The notes under the pieces were generated by a model that saw nothing but the letters and a program-made list of their open reading frames with translations, was not told the origin of the DNA and did not search any database. Below are positions 1-7,835 of a DNA stretch of 64,000 nucleotides, one piece after another. The position numbers and the translations under genes were made by a program. This DNA comes from Actinoplanes utahensis (GTDB lineage Bacteria; Actinomycetota; Actinomycetes; Mycobacteriales; Micromonosporaceae), in assembly GCF_016862455.1 (NCBI RefSeq), contig NZ_BOMZ01000081.1:1-64000 (forward strand), given 5' to 3'. Within the stretch, counting starts at the first letter, position 1, and every line of letters begins with the position of its first letter.

Positions 1-345
1 AATGACGACCAGCCGTATGAGTCGAGACGGCAGTGGCAGCCAGTGGTGACGACGTCACGGTGGTGCACGTCAGCTCCGGTCCGCACGACACGAGCGTCAC
101 CCTCGACCGGCCGGCGTTTCAGATCGTCCGGTCCGGCGCGACGGTCACGCCAATTCGTCACCAGCGCCGCCGGGGCGCTGGTCCGGGGCGTTCCGGTCCG
201 CATCCGCGGCGGACGGGCGGCGCTCACCGTGCCCGCGCGGTCGGTGACGGCGTTCCTCATCGACGAGGTGCACGGCGTGGCTCGGGACGCGGCGCTCGTC
301 CAGCCGGGGCGCGTCTATCGGTGGGTGCGTTTTTCACCGAGTGAC
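1..345 (+). pseudogene. Frameshifted C-terminal remnant of a GH30-type glycoside hydrolase
   Basis: Reading in frame 1, then frame 3 from about base 33, then frame 1 again from about base 150 gives a continuous stretch typical of the beta-sandwich end of actinobacterial secreted GH30 enzymes (endo-beta-1,6-galactanase type). Recognisable blocks are VTVVHVSSG, SGATVTP, then ALTVPARSVTAFLID and DAALVQPGRVYR, the usual junction into a ricin-type lectin domain. Similarity stops near base 335, where a repeat element begins. At least two frameshifts and the missing lectin part make this a dead fragment; the intact 5' part may lie left of the window. Family assignment is from memory of related proteins. 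Confidence 0.6.
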
Positions 346-392
346 CTGCGCGATAGGTGTCGATGTCTGTCTGTTGCGGTCGCCGATGACCG
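335..392 (+). repeat. 58-bp diverged direct repeat, copy 1
   Basis: This segment aligns without gaps to 1071-1128, with 11 differences in 58 positions; the best conserved core is CGATGTCTG.CTGTTGCGGT. It begins exactly where the glycosidase remnant loses similarity, so it looks like the edge of an inserted or rearranged segment. No transposase is nearby. Confidence 0.6.
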
Positions 393-670
393 CTGCCCTG
401 CCCTGCCCTGCGGCTTGCCGGGTTCTCGGGGGCTCCGGGCCCACGTGCGGTGCCCCCATACCCGACGGCGGCCCCGGTTCACCACGAGCGGGACTCCCGC
501 GCCCGCCCTCGTGCGTGGGGGCGCCGCTCCCAGTGAACCGAGGCGACGAGCCGGGAACGCGACGGGCGAGGCGGTTGCCGCCGCAGGCTGGGACGTGGTG
601 GCGCGGTGAATAGGTGTGGCCCGTGCCATATGAAGGTCTCATGGCTCTGACCGTGAGCGAACCGCCGCCG
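393..670. other. Non-coding stretch
   Basis: No convincing gene. It contains short complementary words (ggtgccccca/tgggggcgcc and cggttcac/gtgaaccg) whose order does not form a simple nested hairpin. Open frames here show no domain. Confidence 0.4.
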
Positions 671-958
671 TCAAGCGCCCCGGTTGGCCTTGCCATCGAG
701 CCGCAGCTCGGTGCTGGGGTCGCTGTGCGCGGTGCCGGTGCCGACGTGCTTGTCACTGATCGTCGTGCCGTTCTTGATCACGTGGACGAGGGCCATGGCG
801 TGGCCTCGGCCGAGCGCATAGTCGTCCTTGAGCCACTGGACGATATCGTTCGCCTTGGTATCGGCGCTGTAGCCGCGCGTGTGTGCCTCGGCGACCAGGT
901 CGGCCGGGATCTTGCCGGTCTTGACCTCGATCGCGTCGAGGTATGCCTGGAAGGACAT
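671..958 (-). CDS. DUF4287 domain protein
   Basis: A 95-residue protein matching DUF4287 over its first 70 residues: it opens MSFQAYLDAIE, has the TGK segment, and contains the conserved GRGHAMALVHVIKNG block that defines the family. The C-terminal 25 residues are variable. Function is unknown; these are small soluble proteins common in actinobacteria. The ATG is preceded by AGGAG at a good distance, so the start is secure. It is a single gene on the minus strand, lying between the two copies of a 58-bp repeat, which hints that it may have moved as a cassette. Confidence 0.9.
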   Translation of the reverse strand: MSFQAYLDAIEVKTGKIPADLVAEAHTRGYSADTKANDIVQWLKDDYALGRGHAMALVHVIKNGTTISDKHVGTGTAHSDPSTELRLDGKANRGA

Positions 959-1070
959 GCTGGGCTCCTGCCTGTGGCGGATGTGAGGAACAGGATCGTA
1001 ACGACGGGGTACGACTCTTTTCGGGTTCGCGTCATGGCGACCGGAGTCTTCCGTGGGAGGCTGCCCGGGT

Positions 1071-1128
1071 CGCTGAATGATCTGCGTGTTGGATGTCGAT
1101 GTCTGCCTGTTGCGGTGGCTGATGACCG
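1071..1128 (+). repeat. 58-bp diverged direct repeat, copy 2
   Basis: Partner of 335-392 (about 81 % identical, no gaps). Together the copies bracket the DUF4287 gene. It lies about 40 bp upstream of the coiled-coil reading frame at 1172. Confidence 0.6.
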
Positions 1129-1171
1129 GTTGGTACGGGTTGGTCGACCGGTTTCGGTAGGGGGTGGGCGG

Positions 1172-1351
1172 GTGGATCGTGAGCAGATCTTGCGGTTGCT
1201 CGGTGAGCGGGAAGCGGTAGGCCGGGCTGAGGTGGCCAGGCTGGAGGAGGAAGCCGATCGGCTGGCGGTGTTGATCGAGGACTGCCGGCGGGAGGTCGAT
1301 CGGCTCGCGGTCGCGCGGCGGAGGAGCCGCCGGGCGGGGTGCCGGCCGGTC
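1172..1351 (+). pseudogene. Fragment of a small coiled-coil protein
   Basis: From a GTG with GGTAGGGGG upstream, about 50 codons read as a heptad-rich helix (REQILRLLGEREA, then RAEVARLEEEADRLAVL and CRREVDRLAVARR). Actinobacteria carry many short proteins of this style, of unknown function. The frame then runs open, without meaning, antisense to the next gene, so the natural C-terminus seems lost. Codon pattern and periodicity support coding; a broken gene is more likely than an intact one. Confidence 0.35.
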
Positions 1352-1420
1352 ATGACTTGCGCTTCGGCACCGACTTCGGCAGCGGCACCGGCGACGGCGC
1401 CGCCGCTGACCGCGGTGTGG

Positions 1421-2467
1421 TCAGCGGCCGAGGATCTCGACCTGGATCATTCCGCCCAGGGCGCCGGCGGGGCAGATCATGAACAGTGTCGTGACCAGGG
1501 CCAGGGCGATCCGTCGGGCGCGTTCCATGTCCGGGTTGAGGCGGTACACCGCCACCGCCGTGACCGACAGGCCGGGCAGCATCACCAGGTAGGAGTGCGG
1601 GCCGTTGGTGGTGCTGGTGACCGCGACCATGAGCACGAACCCGAGGGCGAGCAGCCACAGGTCGACGGGGCGGGGCGGCGCGACCTTCAGATCCGTCACG
1701 TCGATCTTCAGGGCACGGGCGATGTCGCCGCGGGTCCGTGCCGCCCGGACGTCCTCGGTGACCCGGATCAACTCACCGTCGATCACGCGGGCGTCCAGGT
1801 TCGCCAGGACGTGGTCCTTGTCCCGGTCGGTGACCAGGCGGCCGGCGAGCGCGGCGGCACGGCCGGCGTTCTCGGCGATCACCGGCCCACCCGAGGCGGC
1901 GTCGAAGTAGGACATCCGCTGGTTCCGCACGAAGACGAGGTCGTCGGCGCGCAGCGGCGTCTGCCCGGCGACGGCCCAGGCCGGACCGGAGCCGGTCCCG
2001 TCGATCCGCTGGAGGGTGATCCGCGAGTAGCCGCCGCCGAACGAGACCTTCTTGACCGCGTAGGTCTTCCAGTCGCGGTCGCGCCGGATGCCCGGCGGTT
2101 GCGCGGTGCTGAAGTCGTGGCGGCTCGGCGCCTGGCGGTCACCCGGGGTGGCGACGGGCGTGGCGCCGGTGTCGGTGCAGGGGTGTTTGGGCCACGGCGG
2201 CCCCAGGTCGTCGAAGAAGACGCGGCTGCCGTGCTGGTTGGCGTAGAAGTAGACCGACGCGCCGCACACCGGACAGCGGGCGTTCGGGCTGATCCAGCCG
2301 GCCACCGGCGTGCTGACGGTGGTGGCCCGCGGGATCGAGGCCGAGTAGGTGCGCCGGCGCGGTGGGGACCACCTGCCGGAGGATCGGTTCACGTCGTGGG
2401 TGTTGACCCAGTGCCGGGTGCCGTGGGCGCTGGTGCGCCAATGACCGCGGCGTTTGTACCTGGTCAC
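1421..2467 (-). CDS. Membrane protein with an N-terminal zinc-binding module
   Basis: A 348-residue protein of unknown function. A CPVCG motif (Cys65, Cys68) and the later WPKHPC (His95, Cys97) form a plausible zinc site in a segment with the block VFFDDLGPPWPKHPC, which recurs in otherwise uncharacterised bacterial proteins. A beta-rich central region follows, then three hydrophobic spans in the last 100 residues (about 252-270, 282-300 and 315-338), so the protein is probably anchored by its C-terminus. The GTG start is the first in frame; the basic N-terminal 40 residues could be shortened by a later start. No partner gene is evident. Confidence 0.75.
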   Translation of the reverse strand: MTRYKRRGHWRTSAHGTRHWVNTHDVNRSSGRWSPPRRRTYSASIPRATTVSTPVAGWISPNARCPVCGASVYFYANQHGSRVFFDDLGPPWPKHPCTDTGATPVATPGDRQAPSRHDFSTAQPPGIRRDRDWKTYAVKKVSFGGGYSRITLQRIDGTGSGPAWAVAGQTPLRADDLVFVRNQRMSYFDAASGGPVIAENAGRAAALAGRLVTDRDKDHVLANLDARVIDGELIRVTEDVRAARTRGDIARALKIDVTDLKVAPPRPVDLWLLALGFVLMVAVTSTTNGPHSYLVMLPGLSVTAVAVYRLNPDMERARRIALALVTTLFMICPAGALGGMIQVEILGR

Positions 2468-2542
2468 CGGGCCGTCACCGATATCGCGTCGTGCATCGCC
2501 GGAGGATAGCCGGACTCGATATCAAAATCGCGGCCGGGAGGT

Positions 2543-3070
2543 TCAGCCTTCGCTCGGGAAGAGCACGGGACTCAGCAGATAGCGTCTCCGGTCCGGGCCG
2601 GCCGGGTTCGCCAGCCGCGCGACGATCGCCGCGCGCAACTCGGCGACCAGGGCGGTGAGCTCGTCGTCGGACAGCCAGAGCCCGTGCTGGCGGTAACCGA
2701 CCGGGTCGCGGGACGGATCGGTGGTGTCCCGGTCCAGGTAGGCGCCGAACTCGGCGATCAGTGTCGCCATCGCGGTGGTGAACGCCTGCCGGTGGTCGTC
2801 CTTGGACATCGACCGGGCGGCCTCCGGGTCGATGCCGGCCCGGTGGTCGTGCAGCCGGTAATGCCGCTCGACGGCGCCGCGCACCCGGCGCTCCTCGACG
2901 ACCTCCAGGATCCCGCCGGTCATCAGGGCCTCGACGTGCCGGTAGACCATCGCCTTGGACACGTCCGGCAGCAGCCCGCACAACTGGGCGGTGGTCAGGG
3001 TGCGGCCACCGCGCAGCGCGTGCACGATCCGCAGCCGCGCCGGGTGCCCCAGCAGTTCCATCGTGCTCAT
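2543..3070 (-). CDS. ArsR-type winged-helix transcriptional regulator
   Basis: A 175-residue regulator. Residues 1-80 form a winged helix (LGHPARLRIVHAL, then TTAQLCGLLPDVSKAMVYRHVEALMTGGIL) followed by a helical ligand or dimer domain with a WLSDDEL segment common to actinobacterial HTH_20/ArsR-like proteins. It is divergent from the hydrolase at 3130 and the gap holds a strong dyad, so it probably controls itself and that hydrolase. No cysteine metal site is visible, so a metal ligand is unlikely. Confidence 0.85.
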   Translation of the reverse strand: MSTMELLGHPARLRIVHALRGGRTLTTAQLCGLLPDVSKAMVYRHVEALMTGGILEVVEERRVRGAVERHYRLHDHRAGIDPEAARSMSKDDHRQAFTTAMATLIAEFGAYLDRDTTDPSRDPVGYRQHGLWLSDDELTALVAELRAAIVARLANPAGPDRRRYLLSPVLFPSEG

Positions 3071-3092
3071 TCGCCGACGATCTCATACAGTG

Positions 3093-3121
3093 CTACCTTT
3101 CTCGTAAAGTGAGAAAGGTAG
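3093..3121. promoter_or_regulatory. Perfect inverted repeat, probable ArsR operator
   Basis: CTACCTTTCTC and GAGAAAGGTAG form 11-bp perfect arms around a 7-bp spacer. The site sits between the divergent regulator (start 3070) and hydrolase (start 3130), close enough to cover either promoter. The right arm runs into the hydrolase ribosome-binding site. Confidence 0.75.
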
Positions 3122-3129
3122 AGCTGGAT

Positions 3130-4383
3130 ATGACGATCGACCCGGTGGTGATCGCTCTCGACGTCGTCGAGATGGCCCGGCAGGAGCGCTTCACCGACAT
3201 CGAGGCGCTGTTCGCCCCGCCGCTGCGCGCGGTCGTCTCCGCCGACACGATGCGGACCGCCTGGGCCGCCGAGCGGGCCCGCATCGGGTCGCCCTGGTCG
3301 GTCGGGCCGGCAGTGCCCGGACCGGCCGGTCCCGGCTGGACCCGGGTGGAGGTGCTGGTCGTCGGCGACCGCGCCGGGCACACCGTGACCGTGACGGTCG
3401 ACGAAGCCGGACTGCTGCAAGGGCTGCGGATCGGGCCGCTGGCCAGCACGGCCTGGCGGCCACCCCGCTATGCCCGGCCCGGCCGGTTCCGCGAGCACGA
3501 GGTCACCGTCGGATCCGGCCCGCTCGCCGTCGGCGGCACCGTGACCCTGCCCCGCCGCCGCGGCCGCGTTCCGGGAGTCGTGCTGCTCGGCGGCGGCGGT
3601 CCGTTCGATCGCGACCAGAGCGTCGGCGCCGACAAGCCGCTCAAGGACATCGCCTGGGGCCTGGCCGGCCGGGGCGTCGCGGTGCTGCGGATGGACAAGG
3701 TCACCCACGACCGTCCGGAGCTGGCCTCAGCGCCCGGCCACACCATGGTCGAGGAGTACCTGCCGTCCGCCCTCGCCGCCCTCGACCTGCTGCGGCGGCA
3801 GCCCGGGGTGGCGCCGGACCGCGTCCACCTGCTGGGCCACAGCGGCGGCGGGCGCGCCGCACCCCGGGTCGCGGCGGCGGACGGCGCCGTCGCCGGGCTG
3901 ATCATCCTGGCCGGTGACGCGGCCCCGCTGCCCCGAGCCGCCGTCCGGGCCGTCCGTCATCTCGCCGCCGGGCAGCCCGGCCCCGACGGCGATGCGGCGG
4001 TCGAGGCGATCACCCGGCAGGCGGCGCTCGCCGAGAGTCCTGGCCTGTCACCGTCGACACCCGCGGCCGAGCTGCCGTTCGGCTGGCCCGCCTCCTACTG
4101 GCTCGACCTGCGCGCCTACGACCAGGTCGCGACCGCCGCCTCGCTGGGCCTGCCGATGCTGATCCTCCAGGGCGGCCGCGACCACCAGGTCACCGTCGCC
4201 GACGACCTGGCGCTCTGGCGTGCCGGTCTGGCCGGCCGCCCCGGCGTCACCATCCGCGTCCACGACGACGCCGACCACTTCTTCTTCCGCCCGGGCGAGA
4301 AGGATCGGCATGTCGACCGCGCCGTGATCGCCGACATCGCCCGATGGCTCCAGCCGTCCCGCCTGCGCCGCTGGTTCGGCTGA
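3130..4383 (+). CDS. Alpha/beta hydrolase with N-terminal DUF3887-like domain
   Basis: A 417-residue protein in two parts. The first 110 residues look like a DUF3887 domain (VEMARQERFTDIEALF opening), often fused to hydrolases. The rest is an alpha/beta hydrolase: a GGGGPFDRDQ oxyanion loop, the nucleophile elbow GHSGGG, an acid in LILQGGRDHQV and the catalytic His in DADHFFF. There is no signal peptide. The ATG at 3130 is chosen because AAAGGTAGAG precedes it; a GTG at 3109 lies inside the operator. Likely regulated by the divergent ArsR protein. The substrate is unknown; an acyl ester or peptide is plausible. Confidence 0.85.
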   Translation: MTIDPVVIALDVVEMARQERFTDIEALFAPPLRAVVSADTMRTAWAAERARIGSPWSVGPAVPGPAGPGWTRVEVLVVGDRAGHTVTVTVDEAGLLQGLRIGPLASTAWRPPRYARPGRFREHEVTVGSGPLAVGGTVTLPRRRGRVPGVVLLGGGGPFDRDQSVGADKPLKDIAWGLAGRGVAVLRMDKVTHDRPELASAPGHTMVEEYLPSALAALDLLRRQPGVAPDRVHLLGHSGGGRAAPRVAAADGAVAGLIILAGDAAPLPRAAVRAVRHLAAGQPGPDGDAAVEAITRQAALAESPGLSPSTPAAELPFGWPASYWLDLRAYDQVATAASLGLPMLILQGGRDHQVTVADDLALWRAGLAGRPGVTIRVHDDADHFFFRPGEKDRHVDRAVIADIARWLQPSRLRRWFG

Positions 4384-4386
4384 CAG

Positions 4387-5067
4387 TCAGGTGGTGGCGG
4401 ACGGGTCCTGGACCATGAAGGAGCTGCGGGCGGTGAAGTCGTCGCCCTCGGGCTTGGCGATGTAGAGGCTGTCGTCGTCGCGCCGGTGGAGCAGGAATTC
4501 GGGATAGTTCTCGGACCGCAGCCGGAACGCGCCGGCGGCGGCGCCGGTCTCCGGGCAGAAGGTGGCGTCGGCGCGGAACAGATCACTGTCGTCGGAGGTG
4601 TCGAACCGCAGCCGGTAATCGAAATGCCGCAGGTAACGGCCGTCCTCGAGACGGAACGAGAAGCACGAGCCGTCGGCCAGGCCGGTGACCACGGACAGCC
4701 TCGTCGGGTCGGCCGGAGACATCTTGGCGAACTCGTTGCTCACCGTGAGGTAGGTGTTCGGGTCGCCGAGCGGGGACACCAGCCACTCGCCGGTGCTCAG
4801 CCGGGCCGGTGCCGGGTCCGCCGTGGACGGCTCCGGGGCGGCGGCGGTGGTCACGCTCGCCGGGGCGGTGGCGGCGGCAGCCGGTTCGTCGGGGCCGCCA
4901 CCGATGCTCGACCAGGCGGTGTAACCCAGGATCAGGACGGCGACCGCGCCGGCGCCGACGATCGCCGGGATGATCCGGGGCAGGCGGCTCGGCGCGCCCG
5001 CTGTGACGTCCAGGCCGCCGCGGCCGTAGACGGTGCCGCCGCTGCGTGACGGGCCCTGGTCGGTCAT
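4387..5067 (-). CDS. Membrane-anchored protein with AbfB-like beta-trefoil domain
   Basis: A 226-residue protein. It has a cytosolic N-terminus of about 30 residues, one transmembrane helix (IIPAIVGAGAVAVLILGY), a Pro/Ala/Thr linker to residue 90, then an extracellular domain with the repeat signatures of the arabinose-binding AbfB fold (GRYLRHFDYRLRF, FCPETG, FRLRSENYPEFLLHR). AbfB domains bind arabinofuranose side chains, so cell-surface carbohydrate binding is likely; no catalytic domain is attached. It converges on the hydrolase with only 3 bp between the stops. Confidence 0.75.
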   Translation of the reverse strand: MTDQGPSRSGGTVYGRGGLDVTAGAPSRLPRIIPAIVGAGAVAVLILGYTAWSSIGGGPDEPAAAATAPASVTTAAAPEPSTADPAPARLSTGEWLVSPLGDPNTYLTVSNEFAKMSPADPTRLSVVTGLADGSCFSFRLEDGRYLRHFDYRLRFDTSDDSDLFRADATFCPETGAAAGAFRLRSENYPEFLLHRRDDDSLYIAKPEGDDFTARSSFMVQDPSATT

Positions 5068-5209
5068 CGGTTCGCTCCCTTCGATACCGGAGACCGGCCG
5101 GGGAAGGCCGGTACCCGGGCCGAAAGGTTACGTGGTCGCCGCGCTCCGCTCCAGCAGACCTCCGCCCGTACCACCGCAGGGTTGTCAAGGGGGAGACCGC
5201 GCGTCCCGG

Positions 5210-6238
5210 TCAGACCGTGGCGGCGAGCCCCGCCGGGGTGGGCTTGACCAGCCGCACCACGCCGTCGGTGCGGTTCGCGATCTCGTAGCCGCAGCTGCGG
5301 TAGAGGCCGATGTTGGCGTCGCTGGCGGCGCCGGTGAACAGGACGAGGCGGCGGATGTCCGGGCTTGCGGCGGCTTCGGCGGTACGCAGCAGCCAGCGGC
5401 CGAGCCCGTGCCCGCGCACGTCCGGCAGCACCCCGAGGCGCCCGATGTGCCAGTCGGCGCCGTCGGCGTGGGCGCGCACCATGCCCAGCAGCCGCCCGTC
5501 GCGCCACACCCCGGTGACCTCGTGATCCGCCAGCCAGCCGCGGACGTCCTCGATCGACTCGTGCAGCGCCGGATGCTCCAGGGTGTCGTTGCGGATGGCC
5601 TCCTCCACCCAGCAGCACCGTTGCAGGACGGTGACCTGCGGCGCGTCGTCCGGGGTGAGCCGCCGGGCGTACGACCCGGGCACCGGAGCGGGGGCCGCCC
5701 CGGCGCGCTCCCGCATCGGCCGCAGCGCGTGCGACAGCCGGACCAGCTCGTCGAGCATGCCGAGGGCCGCGCCGTCCGGGCGGGTCTCGTCACCGATCCG
5801 GATCGCCGCCGTGGCGCCGAGCGGGACCAGCCGCAGCGTGGTGACGACCTGCTTGGCGTGCTGGACCGCGCGGGTGCCGGCCGAGGTGTGGCCGTAACTG
5901 ACGAAGCCCATCGGTTTCCACGCCCACTCGCGGCTCAGGTGGTCGAGGGCGTTCTTCAGCGTCGCCGGCATCCCGTGGTTGTACTCCGGCGTCACGGTGA
6001 TGAACCCGTCCGCCCCCGCCACGGTCTCGCTCCACCGGCGGGTGTGCTCGTGCCGGTAGATCCCGGTCGACGGGTGTTCCTCCTCGTCGAGGAACGGCAG
6101 GTCCAGCGGGACCGCGACGATCTCGGCGCCCAGCTCGGCCGCCCTCGGTGTGATCGTGTCGACGAGCCACTGCCCGATGGACGGGCCGAGAGCGCCGGGA
6201 CGGTTGCTGCAGATCAGCACGAGCAGTTTCGTTGACAT
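5210..6238 (-). CDS. Fusion of NADPH-dependent FMN reductase and GNAT acetyltransferase
   Basis: A 342-residue protein. Residues 1-175 are an NAD(P)H-dependent FMN reductase: LVLICSNRPG phosphate loop, then the hallmark TPEYNHGMPATLKNALDHLSR. Residues 190-335 are a GNAT domain with the acetyl-CoA loop VLPDVRGHGLGRWLL and the C-terminal NIGLYRSCGYE. The parts usually occur as separate proteins. It is divergent from a MarR gene, and its start codon lies inside a 16-bp inverted repeat shared with that gene, so repression by the neighbour is likely. A role in detoxifying quinone or nitro compounds followed by acetylation is only an inference. Confidence 0.9.
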   Translation of the reverse strand: MSTKLLVLICSNRPGALGPSIGQWLVDTITPRAAELGAEIVAVPLDLPFLDEEEHPSTGIYRHEHTRRWSETVAGADGFITVTPEYNHGMPATLKNALDHLSREWAWKPMGFVSYGHTSAGTRAVQHAKQVVTTLRLVPLGATAAIRIGDETRPDGAALGMLDELVRLSHALRPMRERAGAAPAPVPGSYARRLTPDDAPQVTVLQRCCWVEEAIRNDTLEHPALHESIEDVRGWLADHEVTGVWRDGRLLGMVRAHADGADWHIGRLGVLPDVRGHGLGRWLLRTAEAAASPDIRRLVLFTGAASDANIGLYRSCGYEIANRTDGVVRLVKPTPAGLAATV

Positions 6239-6281
6239 GGAAACGAAGCGTAGGTGCTAGTTTGATTCCATGTCAACGAAA
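6227..6281. promoter_or_regulatory. Perfect 16-bp inverted repeat spanning two divergent start codons
   Basis: TTTCGTTGACATGGAA (6227-6242) and its exact complement (6266-6281) flank a 23-bp spacer. Each arm contains the first codons of a gene, so both proteins begin MSTK. Only 31 bp separate the start codons, leaving no room for ordinary leaders; both transcripts are probably leaderless. The arms are the obvious MarR-binding half-sites. Confidence 0.85.
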
Positions 6282-6737
6282 TCGTCGGCGCGCTGGCTCG
6301 ACGCGGACGAGGAGCGGGCCTGGCGCGCGTACCTCAGGATGGTCGTGGCCGTCCAGGCCGGCACCGCCGCCGACCTCGCCGAGGCGGGACTGTCCGAGCC
6401 CGACTACGAGGTGCTGAGCACGCTGTCCGAACGGCCCGGCCACACCGGCACGCTGCACGCGCAGGCCGACAAGATGGGCTGGTCCCGCAGCCGGCTGTCC
6501 CGGCACGCCACCCGGATGGAGGCCCGCGGGCTGCTGCGCCGCGAACCCGATCCGGCCGACGGCAGAGGCTGCCTGCTCGTCCTCACCGACCGAGGGCTCG
6601 AGGTGCTCGACAGTGCCGCGCCCGCCCATCTCGCGTCGGTGCGGCGGCACTTCGTCGACCGGCTCACCCCCGAGGACCTGGCCGCCGTCGAGCGGATCTC
6701 CGCCCGCCTGACCGGCCATGATTTGATGGCCGGGTGA
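6270..6737 (+). CDS. MarR-family transcriptional regulator
   Basis: A 155-residue MarR protein with the winged-helix core MGWSRSRLSRHATRMEARGLLRRE and the wing loop DPADGRGCLLVLTDRGLEVL. The ATG lies within the inverted repeat shared with the divergent FMN-reductase/GNAT gene, so the regulator probably occludes both starts when bound. The stop overlaps the GTG of the next gene by 4 bp, indicating coupled translation. Confidence 0.92.
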   Translation: MSTKSSARWLDADEERAWRAYLRMVVAVQAGTAADLAEAGLSEPDYEVLSTLSERPGHTGTLHAQADKMGWSRSRLSRHATRMEARGLLRREPDPADGRGCLLVLTDRGLEVLDSAAPAHLASVRRHFVDRLTPEDLAAVERISARLTGHDLMAG

Positions 6738-7036
6738 ATCTCACGGTTGAGGACGTGCCCGAGCGGGAGCGGTTCGAGGCGCGCGACGAGGCGGGCGAGC
6801 TCGCCGGAGTGGTCACCTATCAGGTCACCGGGCCGATCATCGTCTACACGCACACCGAGGTGGATCCCCGGTTCGAAGGGCAGGGCGCCGGGTCGGCGCT
6901 GGCCCGCGCGGTGATGGACGACGCCCGCCGCCGGAACCGGACGGTCGTGCCGATGTGCCCGTTCCTGAGCGGATGGCTCGACAAGCATCCCGAGTACGAG
7001 AAGCTGGTCGCGCGCTCCACCCGCAAGGTCAAATAG
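6734..7036 (+). CDS. YidJ-type small GNAT N-acetyltransferase
   Basis: A 100-residue protein of the short GNAT subfamily (Acetyltransf_CG, YjdJ-like): EVDPRFEGQGAGSALARAVMDDARR is the acetyl-CoA loop and helix, and CPFLSGWLDKHPEY the typical ending. The GTG start overlaps the MarR stop (GTGA), so it is in the same operon. Substrate unknown. A second acetyltransferase next to the reductase/GNAT fusion may be meaningful or coincidental. Confidence 0.88.
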   Translation: MNLTVEDVPERERFEARDEAGELAGVVTYQVTGPIIVYTHTEVDPRFEGQGAGSALARAVMDDARRRNRTVVPMCPFLSGWLDKHPEYEKLVARSTRKVK

Positions 7037-7040
7037 TCCG

Positions 7041-7790
7041 GTGCGCAAACCCCTCCCACCGCCTGCGGTGACCCTCTCTTCGCCGTTACCCCCGGTGACC
7101 CTGGCCCCGCCGTTGCCCGCGGTGACCTTGGCTCCGTCGCCGGCGGTGACCCTCGTCCCGCCGTTACCTGTGGTGACCTTGGCTCCGTCGCCGCCGGTGA
7201 CCCTCGCCCCGCCGCTGCCCGCGGTGACCCTGGCCCCGCCGCCGCCGGCGGGTCCTCTCGCCCGGCTGGCGGCGGCTCTCGCCCCGCTGCTGGCGGTGGC
7301 GCTTGCCGCCGGCTGCTCGGCCAACCCGCTCGACACGGTGACCCGCACACCCTGGCACGGTGTCGACGGCGGCTGTCCCACACTCTCCGGCCGACAGTTG
7401 ATCAGCTCGCAGCCCTTCGACAGCGCTGACAGCTTCAAGATCAATTGCGATTACGGTACGGGTGGAGCAGTCGACGTACCCGTCCGAATCATGATCGACC
7501 GTACGATCGCGGACAGCGCCGCCGATTACGAACTCAGCGAGAAAGCCGCCCGCGACTCCGGCCTCACCGTCGTCCCCCTGCCCGACGTCGGCGACCGCGC
7601 CATGCTGATCCTCGACCCGGCCGGCCGGCTGATCCCCGCCACCACCGTCCACGCCGAGACGATCTCCCGCAACGCCATCGTCACCGCGAAAATCACCACA
7701 TCCACCCCGGTCACGGCCGATGCCGCCGCCCACGCCCCCACCGTGACCACCATCCTCACCGAAGCCCTGAAATCCCTTCAAACCGCCTGA
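7041..7790 (+). CDS. Lipoprotein with an unusual repeat-bearing N-terminus
   Basis: The C-terminal 160 residues look like an actinobacterial secreted lipoprotein: hydrophobic stretch LAPLLAVALAAGC with a lipobox, then a domain with three cysteines or fewer and the segment LPDVGDRAML typical of DUF3558-like proteins. From the GTG at 7041 the cysteine would be residue 92, preceded by seven copies of an 8-9 residue VTLAPPLPA unit. No ribosome-binding site precedes 7041. Starting at the last GTG in the repeats (7224) gives a normal 31-residue signal peptide, so the repeats may be untranslated leader. Function unknown. Confidence 0.6.
   Translation: MRKPLPPPAVTLSSPLPPVTLAPPLPAVTLAPSPAVTLVPPLPVVTLAPSPPVTLAPPLPAVTLAPPPPAGPLARLAAALAPLLAVALAAGCSANPLDTVTRTPWHGVDGGCPTLSGRQLISSQPFDSADSFKINCDYGTGGAVDVPVRIMIDRTIADSAADYELSEKAARDSGLTVVPLPDVGDRAMLILDPAGRLIPATTVHAETISRNAIVTAKITTSTPVTADAAAHAPTVTTILTEALKSLQTA
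7068..7250 (+). repeat. 24/27-bp minisatellite, seven units
   Basis: Seven head-to-tail units of the type GTGACCCTGGCCCCGCCGTT, alternately 24 and 27 bp and all in frame, so they would encode VTLAP(P/S)(L)P(A/V/P). Each unit carries a GTG triplet in the reading frame of the lipoprotein. Confidence 0.85.
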
Positions 7791-7835
7791 CGTGTACGCG
7801 CCAAACCCTCCCGCCCTCACCGCCTCACCTTCCCG

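Noticed and set aside
614-2509. A 631-codon open frame on the plus strand
   Set aside because: Most of it is antisense to the well-formed minus-strand membrane protein at 1421-2467; only codons from 1172 to about 1351 look protein-like.
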